Positions 43,011-51,835 of a stretch of 64,000 nucleotides of DNA are shown one piece after another. Below the pieces are notes generated by a model. The model made no database searches. It was not told where the DNA came from and was given only the letters and a program-made list of their open reading frames with translations. This DNA is from BJHL01 sp040378885. Its GTDB lineage: Bacteria; Planctomycetota; Phycisphaerae; Phycisphaerales; UBA1924. Position numbers and translations under genes: made by a program. Each line of letters starts with the position of its first letter. Position 1 is the first letter of the stretch. The stretch is taken from the NCBI GenBank assembly GCA_046316615.1, contig JBKDAN010000013.1, forward strand, positions 1 through 64,000, in the 5' to 3' direction.

Positions 43011-44507
43011 TCAATCTTCGCCCTGAGCCTTGGTGAAGCCGGGTTCGCCGTCGATTTCCTGCAGCTTCTCGATGTGGACCCAGCGGTGTTTGGCACCGAT
43101 TTTTTCGATCGCGGTGAGTAGGTCGCGGTCGGCGAGTTCGGCGTTGCCGCCCTTCTCGGCGCCGGTGCGGAGCATGCAACGGCAGCGGTACTGGTCGACG
43201 TTGTCAGTGATTGCGCCGGTGGGCGGGTACACCTTGGTGCCGCGGTTGCTGATCATTTTGAGCTTGAGCGGCGAGCCTTCGAGCAGGCGTTCCACGCTTG
43301 GGCCCAGGTCGCCCGGCATGAGCGTGCTGTGCACGAAGATGTCGGCGCCGATCGTGCGGAGGGACTTGGCTTTCACGAACTCGGGGTTGCGATCAACCAC
43401 GGGCATGACGAGGGGCTTGTAGTCGCGTGCGAAGAAGTTCTCGCTCTTCTTGCCGAGGTTCGCGATGATGGCATCGGTATATGCGCTGGTGCTGTAGACC
43501 TTGGGGTTGTCGTAGCCGATGACGTCGCCCGTGCCGCGGCCTTCGCGTGCGGCATTTTCGAGCGTGACGAGGACGGCGTTCTCGATTTTCTTGGCGGCTT
43601 CGAGCTCGCCGATGTGGCGGAGCATGAGCACGCCGCTCATGATGACGGCGGTGGGGTTGATGCAGTTCTTGCCGGCGTACTTGGGTGCGCTGCCGTGGAC
43701 GGCTTCGAAGATGGCGACTTCGTTACCGAGGTTGGCGCTGGGAGCGAAGCCCAGGCCGCCGATGAGCGCGCTGGTCAGGTCGCTGATGATGTCGCCGTTC
43801 ATGTTCGTCGTCACGATGACGTCGAACTGCTCGGGCTTCTTGACGAGTTGGTGGGCGCAGTTGTCGATGATGACGTGCCAGGAGTCGATGTCCTTGTACT
43901 CCTTACCGACGCGCTCGCAGGTGCGCTTGAGCGTGCCCTCGGTCATCTTCATGATGTTGCTCTTGGTCGCGCAGGCCACACTCTTGCGGCCTTCGCTGCG
44001 AGCGAACTCGTACGCGAGGCGGGCGATCTTCTCGCTGCCCTTGGCGCTGATGAGCTTGAGGCACTGGGCCACGCCCGGTGTCTGCATGTGCTCGATGCCG
44101 GCGTAGAGGTCTTCCACGTTTTCACGCACGACGACGAGGTCGAGCTTGCGGCCGCTGTAAGGCGTCTTGACGCCCGGCAGTTCGCGCACGGGGCGGATGT
44201 TGGCGTAGGTTTCAAAGAGCTTGCGCAGCGTGACGTTCGCGCTCTTCTCTCCATAGCCGATCGGGGTGCCGAGCGGGCCCTTGAAGACCAGACGCGTGCG
44301 ATTCACGCTATCAATGGTCTCCTGCGGCACACCGCTGGGAATGCCCTTCTTGAAGACGCTCTCGCCGGCGTCGAAGACTTCAAAGGCGATCTTGACGCCC
44401 GCCGCCTCGATGATGCGCTTCGCGCTTTCCATGCACTCAGGTCCCACCCCGTCGCCCGGGATGAAAGTGCACAGATAGCGACCGCTTGAATCTTTCTTCA
44501 GTTGCAT
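43011..44507 (-). CDS. icd: Isocitrate dehydrogenase, long Thermus-type
   Basis: Oxidative decarboxylation of isocitrate to 2-oxoglutarate in the TCA cycle. 498 residues. IPGDGVGPE, the substrate site EKSANVTLRKLFETYANIRPV, VVVRENVEDLYAGIEH, CATKSNIMKMTEGTLK, NMNGDIISDLTSALIGGLG and the cofactor segment VHGSAPKYAGKNCINPTAV. About 140 extra C-terminal residues (from about 360) match the longer Thermus-like class. Coenzyme preference cannot be settled by eye. ATG 44507 has a GGAGG Shine-Dalgarno sequence. It ends in a strong terminator. Confidence 0.94.
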   Translation of the reverse strand: MQLKKDSSGRYLCTFIPGDGVGPECMESAKRIIEAAGVKIAFEVFDAGESVFKKGIPSGVPQETIDSVNRTRLVFKGPLGTPIGYGEKSANVTLRKLFETYANIRPVRELPGVKTPYSGRKLDLVVVRENVEDLYAGIEHMQTPGVAQCLKLISAKGSEKIARLAYEFARSEGRKSVACATKSNIMKMTEGTLKRTCERVGKEYKDIDSWHVIIDNCAHQLVKKPEQFDVIVTTNMNGDIISDLTSALIGGLGFAPSANLGNEVAIFEAVHGSAPKYAGKNCINPTAVIMSGVLMLRHIGELEAAKKIENAVLVTLENAAREGRGTGDVIGYDNPKVYSTSAYTDAIIANLGKKSENFFARDYKPLVMPVVDRNPEFVKAKSLRTIGADIFVHSTLMPGDLGPSVERLLEGSPLKLKMISNRGTKVYPPTGAITDNVDQYRCRCMLRTGAEKGGNAELADRDLLTAIEKIGAKHRWVHIEKLQEIDGEPGFTKAQGED

Positions 44508-44680
44508 GATGGCCTCCGCCAATGCCGGAAGACGCGTCACGCCGCGCGGCGCTTCGCAACCTCCACGTCGATGCAATTTAGCCTTGATAACCGCGGTCTT
44601 CTAGCGTGCAATTCGTCCGGAATGCAGCGGTGTGACGGGTCGATCTGTGGATCATGCAGCCGTGTGAGAACCAAACTTTG

Positions 44681-45073
44681 TCACCTGCATGAATACACCA
44701 GCCGCTGCGACTCCCTCAGGCGGATGAGTGAGTAGCAAGGCGTCTTGCGTGCAAGCGTCTGTGCCAGTGCATCGGGCGCGATCGTTCGAACTTCGACGAG
44801 TGTGCTCGAAAGCACTTGGTCCGTCGTCACGATGCGCACCTTGACAGCCGTGTGCGGCACAACCACCAGCGGCGGCGCTGTGGACGTGTGCGATGCAATG
44901 ACCTCCGGCACATGTGGAGGCACGGGAGCCGACGTGGGCGCGACCAGCCAGGCGAAGGCTGCGACTGCACTCAACACGCCGCACGCGATGCCGGTACGCA
45001 CGGCTTTGGTGCGTCGGCGGTGCTGATGCATCACCGAAAGCAGTTCGGGCAGGCGATCGCGTGGTTCAGTCAT
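44681..45073 (-). CDS. Probable anti-sigma-type membrane protein, unknown family
   Basis: 130 residues: a short basic cytoplasmic start (MTEPRDRLPELLSVMHQHRR), one membrane span (about 27-44, TGIACGVLSAVAAFAWLV) and a Pro/Val-rich exported part. The start overlaps the sigma-factor stop by 8 bases and has GGAG at good spacing, so the two are translated together. By position and topology it is a candidate anti-sigma factor for the gene at 45066. No ZAS or other known anti-sigma motif is visible, so this is inference. Confidence 0.65.
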   Translation of the reverse strand: MTEPRDRLPELLSVMHQHRRRTKAVRTGIACGVLSAVAAFAWLVAPTSAPVPPHVPEVIASHTSTAPPLVVVPHTAVKVRIVTTDQVLSSTLVEVRTIAPDALAQTLARKTPCYSLIRLRESQRLVYSCR

Positions 45074-45632
45074 GGTCTTTCTCCGTCATGGATCGCAACT
45101 TGGCAAGCGCACGTCGTACACGCCGATAGAACTGGTCGGGTGACACGTGAAGGGCCGCGGCGAGTTGCGCGAGCGTGCCATCGGCTGTCATTCGCAGACG
45201 GAGCGCTTCTCGCTCGAGCTCTTGCAGCGCGGCGATTCGCAGCAAGAGGTCGCTCGTGTCCGAGGCTGCTTCGGGCTCTGCCAGCGAGGTGGCTGCAGCG
45301 CGGCGGGTTCGCGCGTCAGAGCGGGCCTGCGAACGAAGTGTGTCGAGCACGATGCGCCGCAGTGTGACGGTCATCCATGCATCGAGGGCGGCCGTGGTTT
45401 CCAGTTCGGGCAGTGAGCGAATCACGCGGAGGAACAACTCGTGGGCCGCGTCCTCACAAGCCATGGAGTTGAGCCCGCTCCATTTCTGTGCCAGTGCAAT
45501 GGCGCGAGCTTGCCATGCGCGGTAGAGCCACGTCAGCGAGGCTTCGTCGCCACGCTGGATACCAAGGCACAACCGGCGCACGTCCATCGTGTCGCCGGCA
45601 TGCGCCCGCGGAATCTGTGCTTCGTCGCGCAT
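45066..45632 (-). CDS. ECF RNA polymerase sigma factor
   Basis: 188 residues from ATG 45632 (ATG 45587 also possible). The sigma-2 region is LTWLYRAWQARAIALAQKWS with EDAAHELFLRVIRSL; the sigma-4 region is LQELEREALRLRMTADGTLA followed by the helix-turn-helix LAAALHVSPDQFYRRVRRAL. The linker between them is short, as expected for ECF factors. It lies between a secretin-N-like exported protein gene (stop 45655) and the putative anti-sigma gene. The three probably form one regulated unit. Confidence 0.9.
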   Translation of the reverse strand: MRDEAQIPRAHAGDTMDVRRLCLGIQRGDEASLTWLYRAWQARAIALAQKWSGLNSMACEDAAHELFLRVIRSLPELETTAALDAWMTVTLRRIVLDTLRSQARSDARTRRAAATSLAEPEAASDTSDLLLRIAALQELEREALRLRMTADGTLAQLAAALHVSPDQFYRRVRRALAKLRSMTEKDHD

Positions 45633-45654
45633 GGCGAAAGCGGGCAGGCGTGAA

Positions 45655-46797
45655 TTACTTGCCCTGCGTGCGTGCGGCTTCAAGCTGGTCGCGGAGCCGC
45701 TGGTTCTCCGCGCGAAGCTCGGCTTCGCGCCCGAGATGTGCCTGGCGAGATGTCGCGAGTTCCTGCGTCAGCGATTCAACCCTCGTCGCGAGCCGCGTGC
45801 GCTCAACGACCTCTTCAAGCACGCGCTGAGTGCGCTGCGCCTGCACTTCAGGGCTTAGCAGATACCGCCCGAGCAGTTCAACCGCAAGTTTGGCATTGCC
45901 GGGCGTTGTCACCGTGACGAGAGAGTTGTCATTGTCGGAAGCGGTGATCGATGCGCCCTCGACACCGCGCAGCGCGACAGTCAGTTGTGACACGAACCAT
46001 TCACGATCCGCTTCATTGGCGCGCTGCACCACTTCCGTCATTGTGCTCCACGATGTTCCTCGAGCTGTCAGTCGTTGGACCACCTGCGAGGCTGCGCGAA
46101 TCTGATCGGGCGTGCCGGTCACAAACAGCAGACTCGTTTCGCGATGCAGCGCGATCTTCGGCTGCAACGCGATGGACTTGGGCGGCGTCGGACTGCCGAT
46201 CTGCGCGGGCGGCGCGACGTTTGAGTTCGCTTGTTCCACGGCCGTCGTCACCGCCGCGAGTACGTCGTCCAGTCTCAGCCCCTCGCCTTGAGCCTGCTCG
46301 GGTTTCACGATTGCGCTGAGGTCGAGCACCTCCGTCGATCCGAGCGTGGCGCCGAGGTTCGCGGGCTCAGCGAGAAACTGCGCCCGTACGGACGAAACTC
46401 CCTCGTATGGACTAACCGCGAGCACCACGTTGACGACCCAGACTCCACTGTCGGTTTCTGAGGTCATGCCGTCAATCGCCTCGAACGCGTAGATCGGCTC
46501 TGCGTTGTCGATCGAGATGGGCGGCAGCGTGATGTGTGCCGCGGAAGGATGCGAGATGATGTTGAACGGTACACGTGACGCCTTCTGCACTGCAGCGATG
46601 TACTCGTCGACCGTGCCGCCCGGAAATCGAAGCGTGGGCAGCATGCTTCCGTCGTCCTTTGCTGCTCCAGCCGCCTGCGCAGCCTTCTGTGGGTCGGGTT
46701 GTCCAGCCGCTGGCTGCGCCCCGGCGCTGACGGCGAGTATCGCCAGCAGTGAGGCAAGGGTGCGAGCGGCGAAAGGGCGTGCAAAGGGCGTGTGCAT
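45655..46797 (-). CDS. Exported protein with secretin-N-like (STN-type) domains and C-terminal coiled coil
   Basis: 380 residues from ATG 46797 (GGAG upstream; frame open to 46983). It has a signal peptide (RTLASLLAILAVSAGAQP). A domain resembling STN/secretin-N folds follows, RFPGGTVDEYIAAVQKASRV then FNIISHPSAAHITLPPISID. A second secretin-N1-like domain follows, IALHRETSLLFVTGTPDQIR then AASQVVQRL, and a Glu/Arg-rich coiled coil of about 60 residues closes the protein. No secretin pore domain is present. It is the first gene of the sigma/anti-sigma unit, so it may be a signal sensor or a target of the sigma factor. Confidence 0.7.
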   Translation of the reverse strand: MHTPFARPFAARTLASLLAILAVSAGAQPAAGQPDPQKAAQAAGAAKDDGSMLPTLRFPGGTVDEYIAAVQKASRVPFNIISHPSAAHITLPPISIDNAEPIYAFEAIDGMTSETDSGVWVVNVVLAVSPYEGVSSVRAQFLAEPANLGATLGSTEVLDLSAIVKPEQAQGEGLRLDDVLAAVTTAVEQANSNVAPPAQIGSPTPPKSIALQPKIALHRETSLLFVTGTPDQIRAASQVVQRLTARGTSWSTMTEVVQRANEADREWFVSQLTVALRGVEGASITASDNDNSLVTVTTPGNAKLAVELLGRYLLSPEVQAQRTQRVLEEVVERTRLATRVESLTQELATSRQAHLGREAELRAENQRLRDQLEAARTQGK

Positions 46798-46965
46798 GTT
46801 GATTCTCCAGTGAACTGCGGCGAGTGGCCGCGAGATGACACAATACAAGACGCCGCTCGACTCGCGTCTTGGCGCGGCGGATCCGTGTTTTTCTTCGACG
46901 CACATGCGGTTATACTTCGCCCCGCGATGACCGACGCTCGGCTTTCGCGACTTTGGAGCCGTTTC

Positions 46966-48079
46966 ATGCACTTTGACGCACACCAGCCTGTCATCAACGA
47001 CATTGAGGCGCGGATCGCAACCATCCGCGACTCTCTTTAACTACGACAGCAAACTTGCCAGACTCAAGGACCTCGAAGCCCTCATGGGCTCCGAAACCTT
47101 CTGGAACAACCAGGGCGAAGCCAAACGCATCGTGAGCGAGCTCAAGCAGCTCAAGGCTCAGGTTGATCCGGTGACTATCGCTGTCACAGACCTCGAGAAC
47201 GCGACAATTGGCTACCAGATGGCCAAGGAAGCCGGCGACAACGACCTGCTCGCCGAGGCTGATGAGACGCTCTTCAAGCTCCAGGGACAGATGGAAAAGA
47301 TCGAGCTGCAGTCGCTCCTGAACGACAAGCACGATCACCGCAACTGCTTCCTCACGCTCTCCGCAGGCGTGGGCGGCACCGAAGCCAACGACTGGGCTGA
47401 AATGCTCCTGCGTATGTACATCTTCTACTGCGAGAAGATGGGTTTCAGCATGGAGGAAGTTGACAAGGGTTTCGGCGCCGAAGTCGGCATCGACAGTGTC
47501 ACCCTGCATATCAAGGGACCGTACTCGTTCGGCTACCTCAAGTGTGAGCGCGGCACGCACCGGCTTGCCCGTGTCAGCCCGTTCAATGCCCAGGGCAAGC
47601 GGCAGACCAGCTTCTGCACCATCGACGTAACACCTGAGTTCGAAGAAACCGAGATCACGATTCCTGAGAAGGACGTCATCATCGAAGCCTTCGTCCGCGC
47701 CCGCGGTCCGGGCGGGCAGAACGTGAACAAGGTCGCCAGCGCGGTGCGAGTGCAGCACATTCCAACCGGGATTCAGGTGGTTGCGAGCACGTATCGCGAC
47801 CAGCCTCAGAACCGCGCTCAGGCGCTGGCTGTGCTGCAGGCCAAGCTGCAGCAGATGGAAGACGAGAAGCGCGAAGCCGAGATCGCGAAAGCGAGCGGCG
47901 GCAGCCTCGAGCAAGGCTGGGGCAGCCAGATTCGCAGCTATGTGTTCTATGACAACCGCGTGAAGGATCACCGGACCAATCACGAAAGCCGCGACTACGA
48001 AGCGGTCCTGCGTGGCGAAATCGCGGACTTCATCGACGCTGAACTCAAGCGCCGACGCGCCGAAAAAGAACGCAAGTAG
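46966..48079 (+). CDS. prfB: Peptide chain release factor 2, expressed by +1 programmed frameshift
   Basis: Reads UGA and UAA stops. The first 24 codons (46966-47037, MHFDAHQPVINDIEARIATI...) end at an in-frame TAA (47038-47040). Skipping one base continues as NYDSKLARLKDLEALMGSET and gives a full-length 370-residue RF2. The position matches the frameshift point of E. coli RF2 (its codon 26). The mature protein has the RF2 anticodon-like SPF tripeptide (ARVSPFNAQGKRQTS) and the GGQ loop ARGPGGQNVNKVAS. GGAG lies 8 bases before ATG 46966. The stop at the shift site is UAA rather than UGA; see findings. Confidence 0.93.
47035..47041 (+). promoter_or_regulatory. Programmed +1 frameshift site CTT TAA C of prfB
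   Basis: CTT (47035-47037) followed by the zero-frame stop TAA (47038-47040) and C (47041). The slippery CUU and the C after the stop match the classic RF2 site CUU UGA C. I see no AGGGGG-like internal Shine-Dalgarno sequence 3-4 bases before it. Confidence 0.85.
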
Positions 48080-48331
48080 GCCGACCCTATCAAAGCACGC
48101 TCGATGCTCCGCGAGGTGAGATCTCCATGATCTTGCCCGTGTGTGGCATCGGAACCATGTGATTTTGCGGGAAACTCTTACCGACTTTCGGTGAATTCCG
48201 GGCGGTTGTGCTTGTGTTTGCACGAATCTCCCGAATGATTGATTTAGCGTCACGACCGGGGGAAACGTAGCGGTCGAGTTATGCTTTGGTTCTGACTGTG
48301 TGTCTCAACCGGTCTTGGTCGCGTTTTTGCC

Positions 48332-48991
48332 ATGCAAAGCTTCAGTGTCCCACTCCAACTCTTCATCGAAGGTTCGATCATGTCGAGCGTGATCGACTTC
48401 GATGGCGTCATTCATCACATGTCGCCCGAGTTGCTGCGTGTACTGGGGGTGTCATCGGGTCGGCTGCAGGACGTGCCTGACCGAAGCTTGCTCAAGCTGC
48501 TCCCCGAAGTTCGCGCTCGCGAGAGGTTGATGCTTCTTCGCCGCGCTATCAGCGGTCGGCGGCCTTGCGTCCTGAGAAGCGTTGTCGGCGGGACGCAGTT
48601 TATCACGCACATTTTTCCGCTCGACCAACATCCGGAAGTGCCACAATCGAGTGCGTTCTCGCTACACCTTCGAACGGAGGGGCGCGTGGAACGCGATCAC
48701 TTTCCGCCGGGCAGCGACTACCTCGAAGCAGAGCACAACGACTTCGGACCTCTTGCGCTGCTGACCAAGCGCGAAGCGGAAGTGCTTGCACTGCTGTCGG
48801 AGGGTGCGGACGGCCCCGAAATCGCTGACCGCCTGCACCGCTCCGCCGAGACGGTGTCGAGCCACCAGAAGTCGCTGTACGCCAAGCTGCGATGTCCCTC
48901 ACGCATGCATGCGATGATCATCGCGCGCCGCGCGGGGCTCAGCATGCGGGATGTGCCACGTATCTTGAGTCCGCGCAGCGAATCCAACTGA
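48332..48991 (+). CDS. LuxR-type regulator with PAS-like N-terminus
   Basis: 219 residues. The N-terminal 110 residues (SVIDFDGVIHHMSPELLRVL...) look like a PAS fold. The C-terminal helix-turn-helix is LTKREAEVLALLSEGADGPE followed by IADRLHRSAETVSSHQKSLY and AKLRC. There is no phosphoreceiver Asp. Closely paralogous to the regulator at 51080: both share EAEHN, the RSxET segment, KSLYAKLRC and ARRAGL. It probably senses a ligand or redox state and controls nearby envelope genes, but the targets are unknown. Its stop lies 1 base from the convergent CTERM gene. Confidence 0.85.
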   Translation: MQSFSVPLQLFIEGSIMSSVIDFDGVIHHMSPELLRVLGVSSGRLQDVPDRSLLKLLPEVRARERLMLLRRAISGRRPCVLRSVVGGTQFITHIFPLDQHPEVPQSSAFSLHLRTEGRVERDHFPPGSDYLEAEHNDFGPLALLTKREAEVLALLSEGADGPEIADRLHRSAETVSSHQKSLYAKLRCPSRMHAMIIARRAGLSMRDVPRILSPRSESN

Positions 48992-48992
48992 A

Positions 48993-49625
48993 TCAGCCGC
49001 GCAGGTTGCGTCGACGACGCAAGCAGGCGGTCGCCGCCAGCCCGATCATGGCTGCTGCCCCCGGCGCGGGTACTGCGGTGATGATGCGGATGTCGTCGGT
49101 CGCGGTCGTCGTGTTGAAACGGAAGTTGACGCGGAACTGCGACAGCGTGATGGTGAACGCTTCGTTGCCCGACAGCTCCATGCCGCGAGCGACATTGTCG
49201 CCGTACGTGGTGCCCGGTGCGCCGAGGAAGTCGGACGAGTTGAGTCCGTTGCGCAGCACGATGACGCCGAGAATCGGCTGGTCGAACTCGACGAAGCCTT
49301 CGTACATGGCCGGTCCGTCGCCCACGGGGTCAACGTACAGGTAGTGACTGTTGACGACGGTGCCCGCCGCGATGACGCCAGGCGTGAGCGAACCATTGCT
49401 GCTGTAAACGCCAGGTGTCGTCGCGTTGACGGGCAGGTTGGTCGCGAGCGTAAAGCTGGAAACTTCGTTGAAGGCTCGGGCGATGGTGTTGCTTTCAATC
49501 GCTCCCAGCAGGGTTGAGGCCGGTGCCGGACTCAGCACCGCGTCGCCGCCTGTCGTGGTGATGGCGGCTTGCGAGGCTCCGGCAAGCACCAATGAGATAA
49601 CCGCAGTCGTTGTCGCACGCGTCAT
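48993..49625 (-). CDS. Secreted PEP-CTERM protein of the VPAPGAAA class
   Basis: 210 residues. The signal peptide is MTRATTTAVISLVLAGASQA; the beta-rich body contains DPVGDGPAMYEGFVEFDQPI. The C-terminus is ITAVPAPGAAAMIGLAATAC plus LRRRRNLRG, the classic tripartite PEP-CTERM layout. The motif VPAPGAA differs from the VPLPPAAWAG of the five substrates at 11-16 kb. That suggests either a broad exosortase or a second one elsewhere in the genome. GAGGAGGAG precedes ATG 49625. Confidence 0.85.
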   Translation of the reverse strand: MTRATTTAVISLVLAGASQAAITTTGGDAVLSPAPASTLLGAIESNTIARAFNEVSSFTLATNLPVNATTPGVYSSNGSLTPGVIAAGTVVNSHYLYVDPVGDGPAMYEGFVEFDQPILGVIVLRNGLNSSDFLGAPGTTYGDNVARGMELSGNEAFTITLSQFRVNFRFNTTTATDDIRIITAVPAPGAAAMIGLAATACLRRRRNLRG

Positions 49626-49784
49626 GTCTTGTCACTCCTCCTCGCGCGCCGTCAAGCGAGCGATGCACGCTTAACGCCGCGTAACGTCCTCAGATTGCTG
49701 GGTGTGCCGACAATTCGTGCTGGGGGGCGCGTTCTCGGAAGGCAAAGCACGAACAGACGACTGACGAGCTGCGTATCTGCACGC

Positions 49785-50912
49785 ATGATTGAGCGGGCCG
49801 TCCAAGCCATACAGGACCCAGCGAAACCGGAAACACCTGCCCCGCGCGGCTTAAGCGGCTGGTTACGACCCACGCGTGCGGCGCGATGGGGAGTCATCGT
49901 GGTCGTGTGGCTGGCGTGCGTCTTCGCTGCAAGCACGCTGTTGTTCATGCAGTTCGAAGACACGCCGTTCAGCGCTTCGTCGCAGCGCGAACTGGGCGTG
50001 GCGTATGTCGCGTTCATGTGTCGCACATTCACGCTCCATGGGGCCATCGCGGCGGTCTTCTTTGCGGGCGTTGCGCTGCTGGTGCGTCAGCGGGTCGCAG
50101 CAGGCCTGCTTGTTGTTTGGGCATTTGCTTTCGCGTGGCCTGCTTTGTCGCTGCTCGCTGGACGCGAACCTGCTCCGGCGACCGCAGCGTCCCGCGAAGT
50201 TCGCATCATCTCCATGAACGTGCTGCTCACGAATACGGACCCCGCGCCGGCTCTTGACTTCATTCGCGAGCACGATCCTGACGTTGTGATGCTTCAGGAG
50301 TACACCCCGGCTTGGCACAAGGCGATGGTCGATGAGCTTGCCGCCAAATACCCGTACATCATCAACGAGATGCGTCAGGACGCGTTTGGTCAGGCGGTGT
50401 TCAGCAAGCATCCGTGGAAGGAGGAGCCCGTGCTGCGCCTCAGCGACGAGTCGCGTGCAGCAAGCTCACGCGTGAGCGGCGTACAAGGACTGCACGATCC
50501 GCAGATTCGCGTGGTCATTGACATTGCTGGGCGGGAACTGGTGCTGCAGAACGTGCACACGGTGCCGCCGGTGGGTCGCGGACTGCTCTACGAGCAGCGG
50601 GTGCAGTTCGCGGAGTTCATTCGGTTGGCGAAGCATGAGACACGCCCGATGCTGATGGCGGGAGACTTCAACGCGACGGCAAACAGTCGACACATGAGCA
50701 AGCTCCTCGATGCAGGCATGCGCGACGTCAATGCGGTTGCCGGCACGGGACTGGGCCATACGTGGCCAGATCTCGGTCCGCTTCGCTATCTGCCTGGCAT
50801 CCGCATTGATCACGTGCTCTTTAACTCCCGGGTGCTCGTGCATCGCCACGTGGTCGGTCCGTCGATAGGCAGCGATCATCGGCCGTTGCTTACGTGCATA
50901 ACTATGCAGTAG
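49785..50912 (+). CDS. Endonuclease/exonuclease/phosphatase-family membrane protein
   Basis: 375 residues from ATG 49785; the frame is open to 49629 but that part lacks start signals. The N-terminus has two to three membrane spans (about 35-55, 73-93 and 99-117). The catalytic domain starts at about VRIISMNVLLTNTDP, followed by DVVMLQEYTPAW (catalytic Glu), NVHTVPP, LMAGDFNATANS, and the C-terminal IGSDHRPLLTC (catalytic His). This layout is typical of membrane-tethered EEP proteins that cleave phosphodiester or phosphoester bonds outside the cytoplasm; the substrate is unknown. Confidence 0.85.
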   Translation: MIERAVQAIQDPAKPETPAPRGLSGWLRPTRAARWGVIVVVWLACVFAASTLLFMQFEDTPFSASSQRELGVAYVAFMCRTFTLHGAIAAVFFAGVALLVRQRVAAGLLVVWAFAFAWPALSLLAGREPAPATAASREVRIISMNVLLTNTDPAPALDFIREHDPDVVMLQEYTPAWHKAMVDELAAKYPYIINEMRQDAFGQAVFSKHPWKEEPVLRLSDESRAASSRVSGVQGLHDPQIRVVIDIAGRELVLQNVHTVPPVGRGLLYEQRVQFAEFIRLAKHETRPMLMAGDFNATANSRHMSKLLDAGMRDVNAVAGTGLGHTWPDLGPLRYLPGIRIDHVLFNSRVLVHRHVVGPSIGSDHRPLLTCITMQ

Positions 50913-51079
50913 TCGTCTCGCGAGGGTGCCCATATGTCGGGGAGTAGAGTGCACACGAAGTGCGCAAAGGCCGAACATTTCAGCCCCTAGACCACGGTGT
51001 TTGGGTACCAACCGACGGTGAATAATTTTTCTTTCCGGTGCAGACGACGAAGTATGGAGTGTGTCCATGTGACCGGGAC

Positions 51080-51835
51080 GCGATGAAGGCTGTCGCGTCT
51101 TGCACAAGGGGAGACTGCACCGTGCTGGATGTCTTGCAACTCACGTCGGGATCGATTTCCATCCGCGCACTTGCTGAGAGCGGTGTCATGTTCAGCATTA
51201 TTGCGGAAGACGGCACGCTGCTCGCGCTCTCGCCCGCGGCAGCTCGCAATCGCGCGCGTGTGGGCCAACCGGGTTTGGAAGCCGTGGTGGGGCACAAGCT
51301 CGACCAGATGTATGGGCCTGAGATCGTCGCGGAGCGCATGGCGATCATGCGGCGGTGCCTGAGCACCGGCAAGCCATTGACTTATCGCAGTGTCATGTGG
51401 GGTGAGCAGTACGTGACCTACGTGCACAAACTGCCACCTCAAGAGAGCATCACGGGACTGGCGGTCATCGCGATTCACCAGCGTGTGGAAGGTGATGTGG
51501 TGCCCGAGTTGTACCAAGGCATCGAGTTCTTTGAGGCTGAGCACAACGAATATGGCACGCTTGCCGCACTTTCACCCCGCGAGGTGGAAGTGCTCTCGAT
51601 GCTGGGCCAAGGACAGGACACACAGGAGATCGCCAAGACACTGTGTCGATCCACCGAAACGATCATCAGTCACAAGAAGTCGCTCTACGCGAAACTCCGC
51701 TGTGATTCGCACATTTCCGCGGCACTTCTAGCGCGTCGCGCGGGTCTCACACAGCGTGATGTTGAGCGATTCTCGCGAAGCGGCGCGCAGGCATCTGCGC
51801 GTCGTCGTCACAACGCCGCTTCCACCCCGATGTAA
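51080..51835 (+). CDS. LuxR-type regulator with PAS-like N-terminus (paralog of the one at 48332)
   Basis: 251 residues from ATG 51080 (GTG 51038 is an alternative). N-terminal PAS-like region (FSIIAEDGTLLALSPAAARN), then LSPREVEVLSMLGQGQDTQE with IAKTLCRSTETIISHKKSLY and AKLRCDSH, followed by a basic Ser/Arg tail. The paralog is 2 kb upstream, in the same orientation. A 20-bp palindrome (51871-51890) lies 36 bases past the stop. Confidence 0.85.
   Translation, partial: AMKAVASCTRGDCTVLDVLQLTSGSISIRALAESGVMFSIIAEDGTLLALSPAAARNRARVGQPGLEAVVGHKLDQMYGPEIVAERMAIMRRCLSTGKPLTYRSVMWGEQYVTYVHKLPPQESITGLAVIAIHQRVEGDVVPELYQGIEFFEAEHNEYGTLAALSPREVEVLSMLGQGQDTQEIAKTLCRSTETIISHKKSLYAKLRCDSHISAALLARRAGLTQRDVERFSRSGAQASARRRHNAASTPM

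Noticed and set aside
46966..48079. prfB as a pseudogene or sequencing frameshift
   Set aside because: The break lies exactly at the known RF2 shift position with CTT before and C after the stop, and both sides match RF2. A sequencing error is not fully excluded and is listed as a refutation test.
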